From: Pseudomonas xantholysinigenes
GTDB lineage: Bacteria > Pseudomonadota > Gammaproteobacteria > Pseudomonadales > Pseudomonadaceae
Length of the DNA stretch: 64,000 bases
Direction: 5' to 3'
NCBI RefSeq assembly: GCF_014268885.2
Contig: NZ_CP077095.1
Span: 2,857,501 to 2,921,500 of the forward strand
Shown: one piece after another, positions 43,992 through 52,657 of the stretch
How positions within the stretch are numbered: position 1 is the first letter of the stretch
How the letters are laid out: each line of letters begins with the position of its first letter
Program-made: the position numbers and the translations under genes
Notes under the pieces: generated by a model
Seen by the model: the letters and a program-made list of their open reading frames with translations, nothing else
Database searches by the model: none
What the model was told of the DNA's origin: nothing

Positions 43992-44044
43992 GAACGCCAT
44001 GTTCCAGAAAAAGCGATTCTAGCGCGGCAACCTTCTGTTCAGAA
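43992..44044. promoter_or_regulatory. Paired dyads in the LysR/EamA spacer
   Basis: Two short palindromes sit between the divergent starts: GAAC-N5-GTTC (43992-44004) and TTCTG-TT-CAGAA (44033-44044). Spacing and position fit the recognition and activation sites of the adjacent LysR regulator. This is an inference from symmetry only. Confidence 0.4.
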
Positions 44045-44076
44045 TAAGCCAAGACTCATTTTGTTACGGATCGACC

Positions 44077-45021
44077 ATGACCCTGCCCGCCCCGCTCCAC
44101 CGCGCCCTCGCCAATGGCAGCTTGTATGCCGTGCTGGCAGCCCTGGGTTTCAGCTTCAAGGCCATTTTCGTCAAGCTCGCCTATGCCGCCGGCCCGGTGG
44201 ACGCCATCGCCTTGCTCGCGTTGCGCATGGCCTTGGCCCTACCCTTGTTCGCCTGGTTGGTCTGGTCCGGCCGTGGCCAGGGCGCGCCGCTGACCTTGGG
44301 CGCCGGCCTGCGCGTGGCGCTGCTGGGGTTGTTCGGCTACTACCTGGCGAGCCTGTTCGACTTCTACGGACTGCAGTACATCAGCGCCGGCCTTGAACGC
44401 TTGATCCTGTTCACCTACCCCACCCTGGTGCTGCTGATCCAGGCCGTGGTCCAGCGTGAGCGCCCGAGCCTGCGCACCCTGGCGGCCATGGGCCTGTGCT
44501 ACCTGGGCCTGGGGATCGCCTTCGTGCATGACATCGGCGCCGCCGGAGGCGGTAGCCAGGTGCTGGTCGGAGCATTGTGGGTGTTCGCCAGCGCGGTGAC
44601 CTACGCGCTCTACTATTCGGGCACCGGCATGATGCTCAAGCGCATGGGTTCGATGCGCCTGGCCGGATTGTGCGGCACGGCGTCGTCATTGATGGTGTTG
44701 GCCCACTACCTGCTGGTGGCGGATATCGCGCCCTTGCTGAGCCTGCCCAGCGCGGTGTGGCTGAACGCGGCCTTGATGGCGCTGTTCTCGACGGTGCTGC
44801 CGATCTACTGGGTGGCCCTGGCGATCCAGCGCATGGGCCCGACCCACACCGCGGCGGTGGGCAACCTGGGGCCGGTGCTGACGGTGCTGGCGTCGTGGGC
44901 GATCCTAGGCGAGACGGTCTCGCTGTATCAGGTCATCGGCCTGGCGCTGGTGCTGTTCGGCGTGTCGCGGTTGAAGCCGGCGAACAAAGCCGAGCCGCAG
45001 GCAAGTGCCGCGCAACGCTAG
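44077..45021 (+). CDS. EamA/DMT-family transporter
   Basis: A 314-residue inner-membrane protein with ten predicted hydrophobic helices in two EamA halves. Typical end-of-repeat motifs are visible: GLQYISAGLERLILFTYPTLVLLIQAVVQRERPS in the first half and GPTHTAAVGNLGPVLTVLASWAILGETVS in the second. Such proteins export amino acids, metabolites or drugs. Substrate unknown, probably linked to the effector of the divergent LysR regulator. It converges on the RiPP operon with 4 bp between coding regions. Confidence 0.92.
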   Translation: MTLPAPLHRALANGSLYAVLAALGFSFKAIFVKLAYAAGPVDAIALLALRMALALPLFAWLVWSGRGQGAPLTLGAGLRVALLGLFGYYLASLFDFYGLQYISAGLERLILFTYPTLVLLIQAVVQRERPSLRTLAAMGLCYLGLGIAFVHDIGAAGGGSQVLVGALWVFASAVTYALYYSGTGMMLKRMGSMRLAGLCGTASSLMVLAHYLLVADIAPLLSLPSAVWLNAALMALFSTVLPIYWVALAIQRMGPTHTAAVGNLGPVLTVLASWAILGETVSLYQVIGLALVLFGVSRLKPANKAEPQASAAQR

Positions 45022-45025
45022 ACGT

Positions 45026-45739
45026 TCACCTGGGCGACACGGTGCCAACAATGATGCCCTGCTCGCGCAACTGCTCCAGCAGCATCAGCCCCTGGTGCTG
45101 AACCTCGTCATTACCCAGCGCCCGCAAGCGCTCACCACCACTGCCTGGCAAACCCACCAACAGTTGCCAGGCCATGGGCGCCAGGCGCGCGAAACGCACC
45201 TGCAGGCCAGCATCCCGATACACCAGCAACAAGGTGCAGGCCTCGGGTACTTCGCTTGGCTGATACCCCGGCCCAATACGCTCCACCGGCCAACGATAGG
45301 CCAACACCCGCGCCACGCACGACAAAAGCGGCTCGCCCTCGAGCAGGTCGCCGGCCGGATCATGGGGAGGGTCCTCGGCATCGCTCAGGTACAGCTGCGC
45401 CTCGATCCATTCGTAATGCGCCAGTTCGAGCTGCCAGGGCGCATCGAGCTCGATGCCCTGCAGATAGTCGATAAATGCTTCGGCAAGTTCGGTGAACAAG
45501 GGTGTCTGGCTGCGGTAACGGGCATAGAAGTCCGCCACCCGGGCGCGCCAGCGAGGCTCGCCGAGCGTCGCGCGCAGCACCGGAAAGCTTCCCGCCAACA
45601 GCCCTTCGATGGCGCCGAGGAACAACTCGCGGTAAACCCTCAGGCGCCTTGGTTCAATGCCCGGCGGCGGCGGATTGGCGCTGGGGTCGCGCAGGTGCCG
45701 GGCCAGGGTGAACTGTTGCAGGCGCAAGGTCGTGGACAT
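45026..45739 (-). CDS. HvfC/BufC-like RiPP maturation partner (DUF2063)
   Basis: A 237-residue protein of the DUF2063 family. The N-terminal LRLQQFTLARHLRDPS, then RLRVYRELFLGAIEGLLAGSFPVLRATLGEPRW, followed by FTELAEAFIDYL and the ELAHYEWIEAQL helix, are family hallmarks. In Hvf/bufferin operons this protein recruits the precursor to the MNIO enzyme (established for the family). The ATG follows the maturase stop by one base (TGACATG), and its GGAGGG site lies inside the maturase gene, so the pair is tightly coupled. Usually a DoxX gene follows; here the operon ends against a converging transporter gene. Confidence 0.9.
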   Translation of the reverse strand: MSTTLRLQQFTLARHLRDPSANPPPPGIEPRRLRVYRELFLGAIEGLLAGSFPVLRATLGEPRWRARVADFYARYRSQTPLFTELAEAFIDYLQGIELDAPWQLELAHYEWIEAQLYLSDAEDPPHDPAGDLLEGEPLLSCVARVLAYRWPVERIGPGYQPSEVPEACTLLLVYRDAGLQVRFARLAPMAWQLLVGLPGSGGERLRALGNDEVQHQGLMLLEQLREQGIIVGTVSPR

Positions 45740-45740
45740 G

Positions 45741-46568
45741 TCAGTGCCCTCCGTGGGCCAGTTGCAGCGCACGCATGCGTGCGGTCTCGGCCAGCAGCTC
45801 GGCCAGGGGCGGATAGTTGAAGTCACGCTCGAGCACCGTAGGCAGCGTGCCGAAGCGCCGACAGGCGCTGGAGAACAGGGCCCAGACGTCCTCCTTGACC
45901 GGTGCGCCGTGGGTGTCGACCTTGAGGTCCTCGGCTTCGTCATAGTGACCGGCCACATGCATCCCCACCACTCGCTCGCGCGGGATGCCAGCAAGGAACG
46001 CCTGTGCGTCGTAGCGGTGGTTGCAGGCATTGACGAATACGTTGTTGACGTCCAGCAACAGGTCGCAGTCGGCCTCGTCAAGCACGGCGCGAATGAACGT
46101 GAGCTCATCCATGGCCTGGTACGGCGCCGCGTAATAGCTGATGTTCTCCACGGCGATACGCCGCCCGAGCACATCCTGGGCCTGGCGGATACGCGCGGCC
46201 ACATGCTGCACGGCTTCCTCGGTGAAGGGGATGGGCATCAGGTCGTACAGGTGTCCGTCATCCGTGCAGTAACTCAGGTGCTCGCTGTACAGGCGTACCC
46301 GGTGGCGGTCCAGGAAGGCACGGGTACTGGCGAGCAACTTGACGTCCAGCGGTTCGGTGCCGCCCAGGGACAACGACAGCCCATGGCAGGCGATGGCAAA
46401 ACGCTCGGCCAGGCGTTCCAGGCCTTGGGCAAAGGCACCACCGACGCCAATCCAGTTCTCCGGGGCGCACTCGAGAAAATCCAGCGCCGCGGTATCCATG
46501 TTCAACAATTCGGGCAGCAGGCCCCGGCGCAAGCCGAGCCCGGTGTACAGGGGGGTAGAAGCATTCAT
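45741..46568 (-). CDS. HvfB/BufB-like MNIO (DUF692) RiPP maturase
   Basis: A 275-residue multinuclear non-haem iron oxidase on a TIM-barrel. Family motifs appear in order: [63 protein letters not shown] and [14 protein letters not shown], supplying the His/Asp/Glu/Asn iron ligands. Characterised relatives convert Cys in EGKCG motifs of HvfA-type peptides into copper-binding oxazolone/thioamide pairs. That chemistry is expected here on the precursor encoded upstream. The start ATG at 46568 has only a weak site (GAGAG), and a REP-like hairpin separates it from the precursor. Confidence 0.93.
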   Translation of the reverse strand: MNASTPLYTGLGLRRGLLPELLNMDTAALDFLECAPENWIGVGGAFAQGLERLAERFAIACHGLSLSLGGTEPLDVKLLASTRAFLDRHRVRLYSEHLSYCTDDGHLYDLMPIPFTEEAVQHVAARIRQAQDVLGRRIAVENISYYAAPYQAMDELTFIRAVLDEADCDLLLDVNNVFVNACNHRYDAQAFLAGIPRERVVGMHVAGHYDEAEDLKVDTHGAPVKEDVWALFSSACRRFGTLPTVLERDFNYPPLAELLAETARMRALQLAHGGH

Positions 46569-46605
46569 TGCCAGGTCTCTCGCAGGCCGTGGAAACCGGC
46601 TTGCC

Positions 46606-46645
46606 GGCGAACCCCGGCGCGCTGCATCGCTGCGCCGGGCTCGCC
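46606..46645 (-). repeat. REP-like hairpin between RiPP precursor and maturase genes
   Basis: CCCGGCGC (46613-46620) pairs with GCGCCGGG (46632-46639), extended by GGCGA/TCGCC. It lies in the 92-bp gap of the operon, downstream of the precursor. It could stabilise the precursor mRNA or partly terminate transcription, so that more precursor than enzyme is made. This role is an inference; no T tract follows. Confidence 0.6.
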
Positions 46646-46660
46646 TGCAAGGCTGGGGCG

Positions 46661-47149
46661 TCAGGATTTGCTGGTCAGGTGGCTGAACAGCCCATCAGGC
46701 ATGGCCTTGCCATTGGCCTTGAAGATCGCGGCCAAATGCTCGTAGGCCTCTTGCTCGGAGATGAAGCCATCGTGGTTGCGGTCGATCTTGTCGAAGTCAC
46801 CGGCGCGGTCCTTGGCCACGGCAAGGAATTCCTCGCGCGATACCTTGCCGTCGTGATTGGTGTCGGTGCGGGCGAACGAGGCATCGCCGCATTTGCCTTC
46901 ACCGCACTTACCCTCGGCGCCGGCCTTGGCGCTGGCGCCACACTTGCCCTCGCCGCATTTGCCTTCACCTTGGCTGGCCTTGCCGCTGGCGCCACATTTA
47001 CCTTCACCACATTTGCCTTCGCCGGGGGTCTTGGCGGCGGCCAGCTGATAGCCCTGGGAGAGTGGTTCCACGGCAAAGGCCGTGTTACCCAGGACCATGC
47101 CACCGATCAGGGTGGCGCCGAGCAGGCCGAGCGTATTGCGCGTTTTCAT
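46661..47149 (-). CDS. HvfA/bufferin-like RiPP precursor with EGKCG repeats and two EF-hands
   Basis: A 162-residue exported peptide. The signal peptide ([20 protein letters not shown] then GNTAFA) is predicted to be cut after residue 26. Residues 44-88 hold six EGKCG motifs as three tandem pairs, with Cys at 47, 52, 65, 70, 82 and 87, separated by short Ala/Ser/Gly linkers. Two EF-hand loops follow: D96-N98-D100...E107 and D123-N125-D127...E134, both with all canonical ligands. The EGKCG array is the established substrate type for MNIO enzymes making copper-binding peptides; the maturase and its partner are the next two genes. The added EF-hand pair suggests calcium binding as well. The start ATG has GGAG 6 nt upstream, inside a hairpin. 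Confidence 0.9.
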   Translation of the reverse strand: MKTRNTLGLLGATLIGGMVLGNTAFAVEPLSQGYQLAAAKTPGEGKCGEGKCGASGKASQGEGKCGEGKCGASAKAGAEGKCGEGKCGDASFARTDTNHDGKVSREEFLAVAKDRAGDFDKIDRNHDGFISEQEAYEHLAAIFKANGKAMPDGLFSHLTSKS

Positions 47150-47155
47150 GGTGTT

Positions 47156-47180
47156 GCTCCACTTGGTTGGAAAGTGGAGC
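47156..47180 (-). promoter_or_regulatory. SD-sequestering hairpin before the RiPP precursor
   Basis: On the minus strand GCTCCACTT pairs perfectly with AAGTGGAGC across a 7-nt loop (TCCAACC). The 3' arm contains the GGAG ribosome-binding site of the precursor gene, whose ATG begins 6 nt later. Closed, the structure would block translation. A thermometer, a metal- or protein-responsive switch, or simple damping are all possible. Confidence 0.55.
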
Positions 47181-47190
47181 CATTTGGCCG

Positions 47191-47220
47191 CAGCGGTGTG
47201 TCGTCGGTGTATCACCGCTG
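47191..47220 (-). promoter_or_regulatory. Second inverted repeat in the precursor leader
   Basis: CAGCGGTG (47191-47198) and CACCGCTG (47213-47220) form an 8-bp dyad with a 14-nt spacer, ~45 bp upstream of the precursor ATG. It could be a second leader hairpin or an operator near the promoter. Symmetry is the only evidence. Confidence 0.35.
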
Positions 47221-47316
47221 GCGCGGTTTTGTATGACAGTCGGTCGTGGCGGCGGGAGGATACAGAGCGATACAAGAAACGACCCCCTGCTCGCGCAAAG
47301 GGCCGTGGCGGATGCC

Positions 47317-47859
47317 TCAGTCGTCCAGCGGTTTGGGCGGCGCGGCAGGTTTGGCGGGTTTGCTGTCCTTGGGCTTGGCCTCAGGGGCCACGGCCACCGG
47401 CTCCGGCGCGGTGATGGCTTTTTCGCTGGCCGGCAACTCATCGACCGCCTTGAAGATCACTTGCGGGTCAAGTTTTTCGCCACTGTCGTCGTCCTTGAGA
47501 ATGTGCCGCTCGCCATCCTTGCCCACCAGGATGACCTTGGTACCCTTGCTCGCGCCCAGCTTGAGCTCGCGAATCAGGGCCATGGTGGCCTGCTGCTCGA
47601 GGTTCTTGTCCTCGCGCTTGCCCATCATGTTGGCGACGCTGTACAGCACCAGGTTGCGCTCGGCGAAGCCCGCCTTGGTGGCTGGATCCTCCAGGGCCTG
47701 GTTCAAGCCACGCAACGTCGGGTCGGCGCTACTGGGCGCGATCACCACCAACGGCCTGGCCTTGCCCAGTTCCTTGGCCAATGGTGCATCGCTGTCGGCG
47801 GCGTACAAAGGGCCGACCACGGCGAGCAAGGTGGCGAGGGTCAGTGACCGGACGAGCAT
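47317..47859 (-). CDS. Exported DUF4174-type protein
   Basis: A 180-residue periplasmic protein. I start it at the ATG at 47857-47859, which has AAGGAG 6 nt upstream; the ATG two codons earlier touches that site and is less likely. A signal peptide (MLVRSLTLATLLAVVGPLYA) precedes a compact domain with ARPLVVIAPSSADPTLRGLN and GTKVILVGKDGERHILKDDD, the DUF4174 pattern, which resembles a thioredoxin-like fold lacking a CxxC motif. The C-terminal ~35 residues are a Pro/Ala/Lys-rich tail. It lies 167 bp upstream of the RiPP precursor on the same strand. Function unknown. Confidence 0.82.
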   Translation of the reverse strand: MLVRSLTLATLLAVVGPLYAADSDAPLAKELGKARPLVVIAPSSADPTLRGLNQALEDPATKAGFAERNLVLYSVANMMGKREDKNLEQQATMALIRELKLGASKGTKVILVGKDGERHILKDDDSGEKLDPQVIFKAVDELPASEKAITAPEPVAVAPEAKPKDSKPAKPAAPPKPLDD

Positions 47860-47937
47860 GCGCATCTCCTTGTGTTCTCGATAAACCTAAAGACTACGGA
47901 TCAGGGAGAAAGATCCGACGCGGGAGCCTAAACCAGC

Positions 47938-47959
47938 TGCCTGCCCTATGGGGCAGGCA
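47938..47959 (-). terminator. Hairpin downstream of the NEL-effector gene
   Basis: TGCCTGCCC and GGGCAGGCA form a perfect 9-bp stem with a TATG loop, ~95 bp after the stop of the NEL gene. On the minus strand a short T-rich patch (GGTTTAGG) follows. It is probably a weak intrinsic terminator. Confidence 0.5.
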
Positions 47960-48052
47960 AAAGGTTACTTGGCGTGTCCAGGACGCTCCGCGTCAAAGCC
48001 GTTCACGCCCTGAGCATAGTCCAGATGCGCCAGGCCGGACTCCACATCTTGA

Positions 48053-51000
48053 CTAAGGCCACTTGTGCAGCGCCTCGACGGTCAGGTCGAATTTCTTCTG
48101 GTAGATCCACTGTTCGGTCTGCTCCTTGAGCGCAGCAAACGCCGCAGCCGACGCGGATTGCTCCTCCAGCACCTGCAACTGGTCGTGGAACGCCTGTGGC
48201 AGCTTCAAGCTGCTCTGGTAGGTTTGCGCGACATAGTCCCCCCAGAAAGGCTGCTCAAGCATCCATATCGCCAGCGTGTCCGCCGTCTCGCCGCTCAGGA
48301 CCAGGCGCTCGACCTCGGCGACATCCTCGGCCGCGACCTCGACGACATTGGCAAAGCGCAGTGCGCGGACACTGACGGGCAGCTCCAGCGATTCGCGCAA
48401 CTGCAGGCAATAGATCAACGCCACCTCGAGCGATTCGCGCTGCCCTTGTTCGGTCCGCGAGGCATCCTGCCAGGCGTGGTACTTGACCTGCTCCAGTCGC
48501 CACAAACGCCGCGCCAACCTGACCAGGGCCGCGCCGCGCTTGGCGGGAGGTGAATCATGCACGGTCTGCCACAGCAACTTGCGCACCTCCAGGTCGGCGA
48601 GCACGGCGGTGGAGTTGTCCGCGCAATTCTCCACCACGGCATTGTCCAGCAGCTCCCTGGCAAGCTCGGGGTTTTCCAGCATGCTTTCCATCAGGTCAAG
48701 CACCCGCGCGGCCAGGTACTTGAAAGTACGTGGATCCTTGAAGTCGGCGGAACGGGTCAGTGCCACCAGCAATTGCAGGAAGTTCGCCGAACCGTCCATC
48801 ATGTCCACGCCAGACCAAGCGACGGCCATGCTGTCTCGCAGCTCGTTGCTCATACGGTCCAGCCACTGCAAATGATGAGGGACCTCGCTGTCATAGGGGG
48901 TTTCCCACTCCGCCTGCCAGCCAACACTTTGCCTGAGCGCCACCGGGTTGCCGGTTAGGTCCACGTAGCCCTCGCGCCATAGTGTCGATTGCAGGAAGCC
49001 TTCGGGCAATTGGTTGATGGTGTTGCTGGTCAGGTCCAGCAGGTAGAGGTGCGGGCACTGCAATACACCCGTAGGTACGGCCGAAAGTTGTGCCCCACGC
49101 AGGTGCAGCTCGTTCAACTGCATCATGGTTGCAACAGAAAAGTCACTGCCCAGGGGGTTGCCCGAGAGATTGAGGTAAACCAGCGACCGACATCCCGCGA
49201 GAACTGTCGCCTGCGCCGAGTCCAGCGTGATGCGGTTGTGCGCAAGGTCCAGAACCCGCAGCGTGGGTTTGAGCATCAAGCTGACAGGCACGCGCTGCAA
49301 TTTGCTACCGGTCACCTCAAGGGTGCGCAACCGCGGAAACGCGCGCAGGAACTCATCGGGCAACTCCTTTATTTTCAAGGCGCGCAAGGCAATGCTGCGC
49401 ACGTGGGGAAAGCTGACCTGCGCAGGTATCGCCGGTAACGTGCGCAGCGACTCTCCGGTAAAGGTCCAGGTAATATCCGGGCGCTCATCGACCGGGTTGA
49501 TCCTCGAGGGAATCGTCTCGCGCCAACATTGCATCGCCGCCTCTCTGAACCGGCCTCGTGCACCTCGGTCGCCACTGAGCAAGCCTGCTTTTTCCCACTG
49601 TTTCAGCGCATCATCCAACAAGGCTGCCTGCTGCTCGAGCACCTGCAGCTCTTCACTGACGGGCCGCCCCGCCAGGTGCATCCTGATCAGCCAGTCCTCG
49701 ATCTGCGCGTTGCTGTACGCCGGGTACAAGTCGCGCAACCGGGCAGGTAACGAGCGCGGTCGGGTATTGGCCCTGGTAAGGCTGCTCAGGGTGTTGCCTC
49801 CCAGTGGATAGCCGATTCTGCCGTCATCCAGCCGTTGCGGCGCATTGATACCGGTACCGGCTTCGGCTTCGCCTTTGCCCAGCAAGCGAGCAATCAAAGG
49901 CCGTTGCGCAGGAAAGCTGCGCGCCAGCCTGGCTCGCAAGTTCGTCGCATAGGGCTCGGCGAGGCCCAGCGCAGAAAGCGCCTCGCTACCCAGGGCGTTG
50001 ACCAGCACTTCGAACAGCTCTCCCGGTCCCGCCAGGCCTATGCCCAATGCGTCCTCCAAGGTGAACTGACCCGTTTGATGAACCAACCTGAAGCTGCGCC
50101 CAGCGCCGTCGCTGGTCAGCACCGGCCTGAGCGCCTCGCCATCGAATAGCCGCCAATGCGGCCTGCGCGCAGTGGCGAGCACTGCCTCCAGCATGCCAAG
50201 CACCACCTTGGCCAGGTCGAGGTTCTGCGGCACCTCGAAGAACAGCGCCTCACCAGCACGGGCAATGCGGATATGCAACATGCTGACCCTGGCCGCCTGG
50301 ACCAGCCGGAATGGCAACTGGCCCCTGCTGGCCAGGTAATCCTGATCGACCAGGCTGGCCGACCTGATCAACTGCCGGGCAGCCGGCAGATGCAGGCGAG
50401 GAAATACCTTGCGCAAGGCCATGACCGAGGCATCATCACTAAATTGCGTTTCATCGTACAGTTGCTGCAGTAGCTGCCGACGCTGCGTTGCCACCAGATC
50501 GGCCAGGGCCGCCCCAGTTCCCCCCGCCGCGCCCGGCAGCGCTTGGGCCTTGGCCAGCGCGCCACTGTCGTCACTACCGTGCGCGCTGCGCAGACCATCG
50601 ATCAGCGCCTGCACACGCCTATCGATCAGCAGGCGGCTCACCGTATCGGTCAGTTCCGGCTCCGGCGCCCGGCCATAAACATGCAGCGCGCGCAGGTGAT
50701 CGGCGCTCAGCCCATGGATCGCCATAGCTTGGTCGACCTGCGCATCGTCCAGTTGCCGATACGGCCCATCGAGGCGGCGGAACAGCTGGTAGGGGTCGGC
50801 CCATTCGGCGGGCTGGTCGCTCCAGAGGCGCCAGGCCCCAGCGCCGTTACTGCGCAACAGCGGCCCGTGCGCCTGGCGCGGCCGTATTTGCCACTGCCCA
50901 TCGGCGCTACGCTGGCGTACCTCATAGTAGTGCCCCTCCAGAGTCACCCAACAACGTTCACCCTGCCGGTAAACGCCCAGATCATCGACAGCCGCGTCGG

Positions 51001-52579
51001 CAGGTGGGACCGCGCCGCGATACGGCGTCAGGTCACCGCTCCAGAGTTTCTCTGTACCGTTCTCCAGGCGCGCGGGCAGCAGTTTGTCCAGCGTATTCCA
51101 AGCACGGGTAACGCCACCGGCCACTGCGGCAGTCGCACCGACCATCGCCACTTTCCTGGCAATCGCCAGAACATGATCCAGCGCGGCGTTGGTATCACCG
51201 TCTCGCCAATCTTCGAGTGCCTGGAAGACATCCGATAGCAGCTCCCAGACCATGACGGCCAGCAACAGCGCTCCCAGTGTAGGAATGAACAGGCTGGCCA
51301 GGCCGAGCAGTGTCCAGCCCTCGGCCTCCAGGCGCCGCCGATGCTCGCGTTGCAGCTTGCGATCGATGGCTGCCGCAGGCACGGCGATCGCGGCGGCATC
51401 GTCCTTGATCTGCGCAATGCGCGCCGCGGCCAGCCGATCGAACAACGGCAGCGGGTAGGCCGACATATGCTGGTCCATCTCTCGGGTGGCGAAATCGGCG
51501 ATATCCTCGAGTTCGGTTGCGACCTTGGCGAAAAACGCCTGGCTGTCACGCCGGCGCACGAAACGACTGAAGAACTGCTGGTAGGGCTTCTTGCGCAGGC
51601 GCTTACCCAGCACTTTGCGGGTAAAGGCCTCAAGGTCGTCACTTGCACTCCACGGCCCGTCCGGGTCCCCTGGGATGTACACCAAGACACGCCGGCTGGA
51701 ATTGAACAACCAGCCTTCCTGCAGGACATCAAGCACCACGATCTGCTGCAGGTCGCAGTCGAAAGCTTTCATCTGCTTGGCCACTACCTTGGCTTCGTTC
51801 AACGTGCCTGGCTCTGCGTTCTGGCATAGGGCGATCACCATTGCCAGTTCATCGGCCTTCAATACCCCTTCGGACTTCGCCTTGCAGGCGGCGATCAGCA
51901 TCTCGCTGCGATACAGCGCGGCCAAGCTCGCGCTGACACAGTGGCCGCTGGCCGTGCGCTCGGCGGACGCGTCGAGCACGCTCCCCAGGTGCTGCTGGTA
52001 GCGCGCGCCCAGGTCCAAGGCACGGCATAGCACCGCGAACTCCAGCGCTGTTGGCCGCAGGCAGCGCTCACCCGAGGCATCGACAAGCATGTTGTTGCGT
52101 GGTTGCCCTGCTGACGTCGTCTCGACCGCGGAAAAGTTGTACAACGCCGCTTCCAGCAAAGGGATGTCGTAGTAGTCCTGTTCCATCTGCGGCTGGCGAC
52201 CGCTGGCCCAGCTGGGGTGAGGCGAAGCCGCAAAGTAATAGGCGCGAAAGAACAACTGGTCGATGTCCTGCACGCTGTCGAATCGCTCACGCATCTCACG
52301 CTGCAACAACGGCCTGGCGAACGTATCGAGCCCCTGTATCCGCGCAAACTCCGCGCGCAAACGCTGGCGACTGAGCAGGCTGGTCTTGAATGCCTGGTGC
52401 AACGCATCATGCTGCGATGCGTACAGGCCATTGGCCGGAATGTTCTGGTCGGTCGGCAGCGCCACTTTCAATGCGCCGATCCAACTCGGCAAACGCTTGG
52501 CGACAATGCCGTCCTGATACCCTTGTTCCAGTGCCAGCGTATCCACCGCTTCACGCTGCGGATCGAGAGTGTTGTCCAT
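48053..52579 (-). CDS. Large LRR-NEL protein, candidate E3 ubiquitin ligase effector
   Basis: A 1508-residue protein. The N-terminal ~650 residues look like the DUF6543 region found in large Pseudomonas toxins and effectors, with a hydrophobic pair around residues 426-457 (WTLLGLASLFIPTLGALLLA). LRR-type repeats lie at about 1060-1200 (LRTLEVTGSKLQRVPVSL, LRVLDLAHNRI, LVYLNLSGNPL, LYLLDLTSNTINQLPEGF). The C-terminal ~300 residues match the NEL fold: ENCADN supplies the CxD catalytic motif (Cys1319, Asp1321), and a LELPVSVRALRFANVVEV...EQPFWGDYV segment follows. NEL enzymes of IpaH/SspH type ubiquitinate host proteins via this Cys. The start has AGGAGG 7 nt upstream. No signal peptide, chaperone or secretion genes lie nearby. 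Confidence 0.87.
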   Translation of the reverse strand: MDNTLDPQREAVDTLALEQGYQDGIVAKRLPSWIGALKVALPTDQNIPANGLYASQHDALHQAFKTSLLSRQRLRAEFARIQGLDTFARPLLQREMRERFDSVQDIDQLFFRAYYFAASPHPSWASGRQPQMEQDYYDIPLLEAALYNFSAVETTSAGQPRNNMLVDASGERCLRPTALEFAVLCRALDLGARYQQHLGSVLDASAERTASGHCVSASLAALYRSEMLIAACKAKSEGVLKADELAMVIALCQNAEPGTLNEAKVVAKQMKAFDCDLQQIVVLDVLQEGWLFNSSRRVLVYIPGDPDGPWSASDDLEAFTRKVLGKRLRKKPYQQFFSRFVRRRDSQAFFAKVATELEDIADFATREMDQHMSAYPLPLFDRLAAARIAQIKDDAAAIAVPAAAIDRKLQREHRRRLEAEGWTLLGLASLFIPTLGALLLAVMVWELLSDVFQALEDWRDGDTNAALDHVLAIARKVAMVGATAAVAGGVTRAWNTLDKLLPARLENGTEKLWSGDLTPYRGAVPPADAAVDDLGVYRQGERCWVTLEGHYYEVRQRSADGQWQIRPRQAHGPLLRSNGAGAWRLWSDQPAEWADPYQLFRRLDGPYRQLDDAQVDQAMAIHGLSADHLRALHVYGRAPEPELTDTVSRLLIDRRVQALIDGLRSAHGSDDSGALAKAQALPGAAGGTGAALADLVATQRRQLLQQLYDETQFSDDASVMALRKVFPRLHLPAARQLIRSASLVDQDYLASRGQLPFRLVQAARVSMLHIRIARAGEALFFEVPQNLDLAKVVLGMLEAVLATARRPHWRLFDGEALRPVLTSDGAGRSFRLVHQTGQFTLEDALGIGLAGPGELFEVLVNALGSEALSALGLAEPYATNLRARLARSFPAQRPLIARLLGKGEAEAGTGINAPQRLDDGRIGYPLGGNTLSSLTRANTRPRSLPARLRDLYPAYSNAQIEDWLIRMHLAGRPVSEELQVLEQQAALLDDALKQWEKAGLLSGDRGARGRFREAAMQCWRETIPSRINPVDERPDITWTFTGESLRTLPAIPAQVSFPHVRSIALRALKIKELPDEFLRAFPRLRTLEVTGSKLQRVPVSLMLKPTLRVLDLAHNRITLDSAQATVLAGCRSLVYLNLSGNPLGSDFSVATMMQLNELHLRGAQLSAVPTGVLQCPHLYLLDLTSNTINQLPEGFLQSTLWREGYVDLTGNPVALRQSVGWQAEWETPYDSEVPHHLQWLDRMSNELRDSMAVAWSGVDMMDGSANFLQLLVALTRSADFKDPRTFKYLAARVLDLMESMLENPELARELLDNAVVENCADNSTAVLADLEVRKLLWQTVHDSPPAKRGAALVRLARRLWRLEQVKYHAWQDASRTEQGQRESLEVALIYCLQLRESLELPVSVRALRFANVVEVAAEDVAEVERLVLSGETADTLAIWMLEQPFWGDYVAQTYQSSLKLPQAFHDQLQVLEEQSASAAAFAALKEQTEQWIYQKKFDLTVEALHKWP

Positions 52580-52657
52580 TTACGCGCCTCCTGAATGATT
52601 GAGGCGCGAAACTAGCGGCTTGCTGGAAAGCGCAGGCGCTGGATGATTACCACCCGC

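Noticed and set aside
46857..47048. Plus-strand frame opposite the EGKCG repeats encoding a Leu/Pro/His-rich repeat peptide
   Set aside because: It is the antisense reading of the Cys-repeat DNA, without a ribosome-binding site or homologous features.
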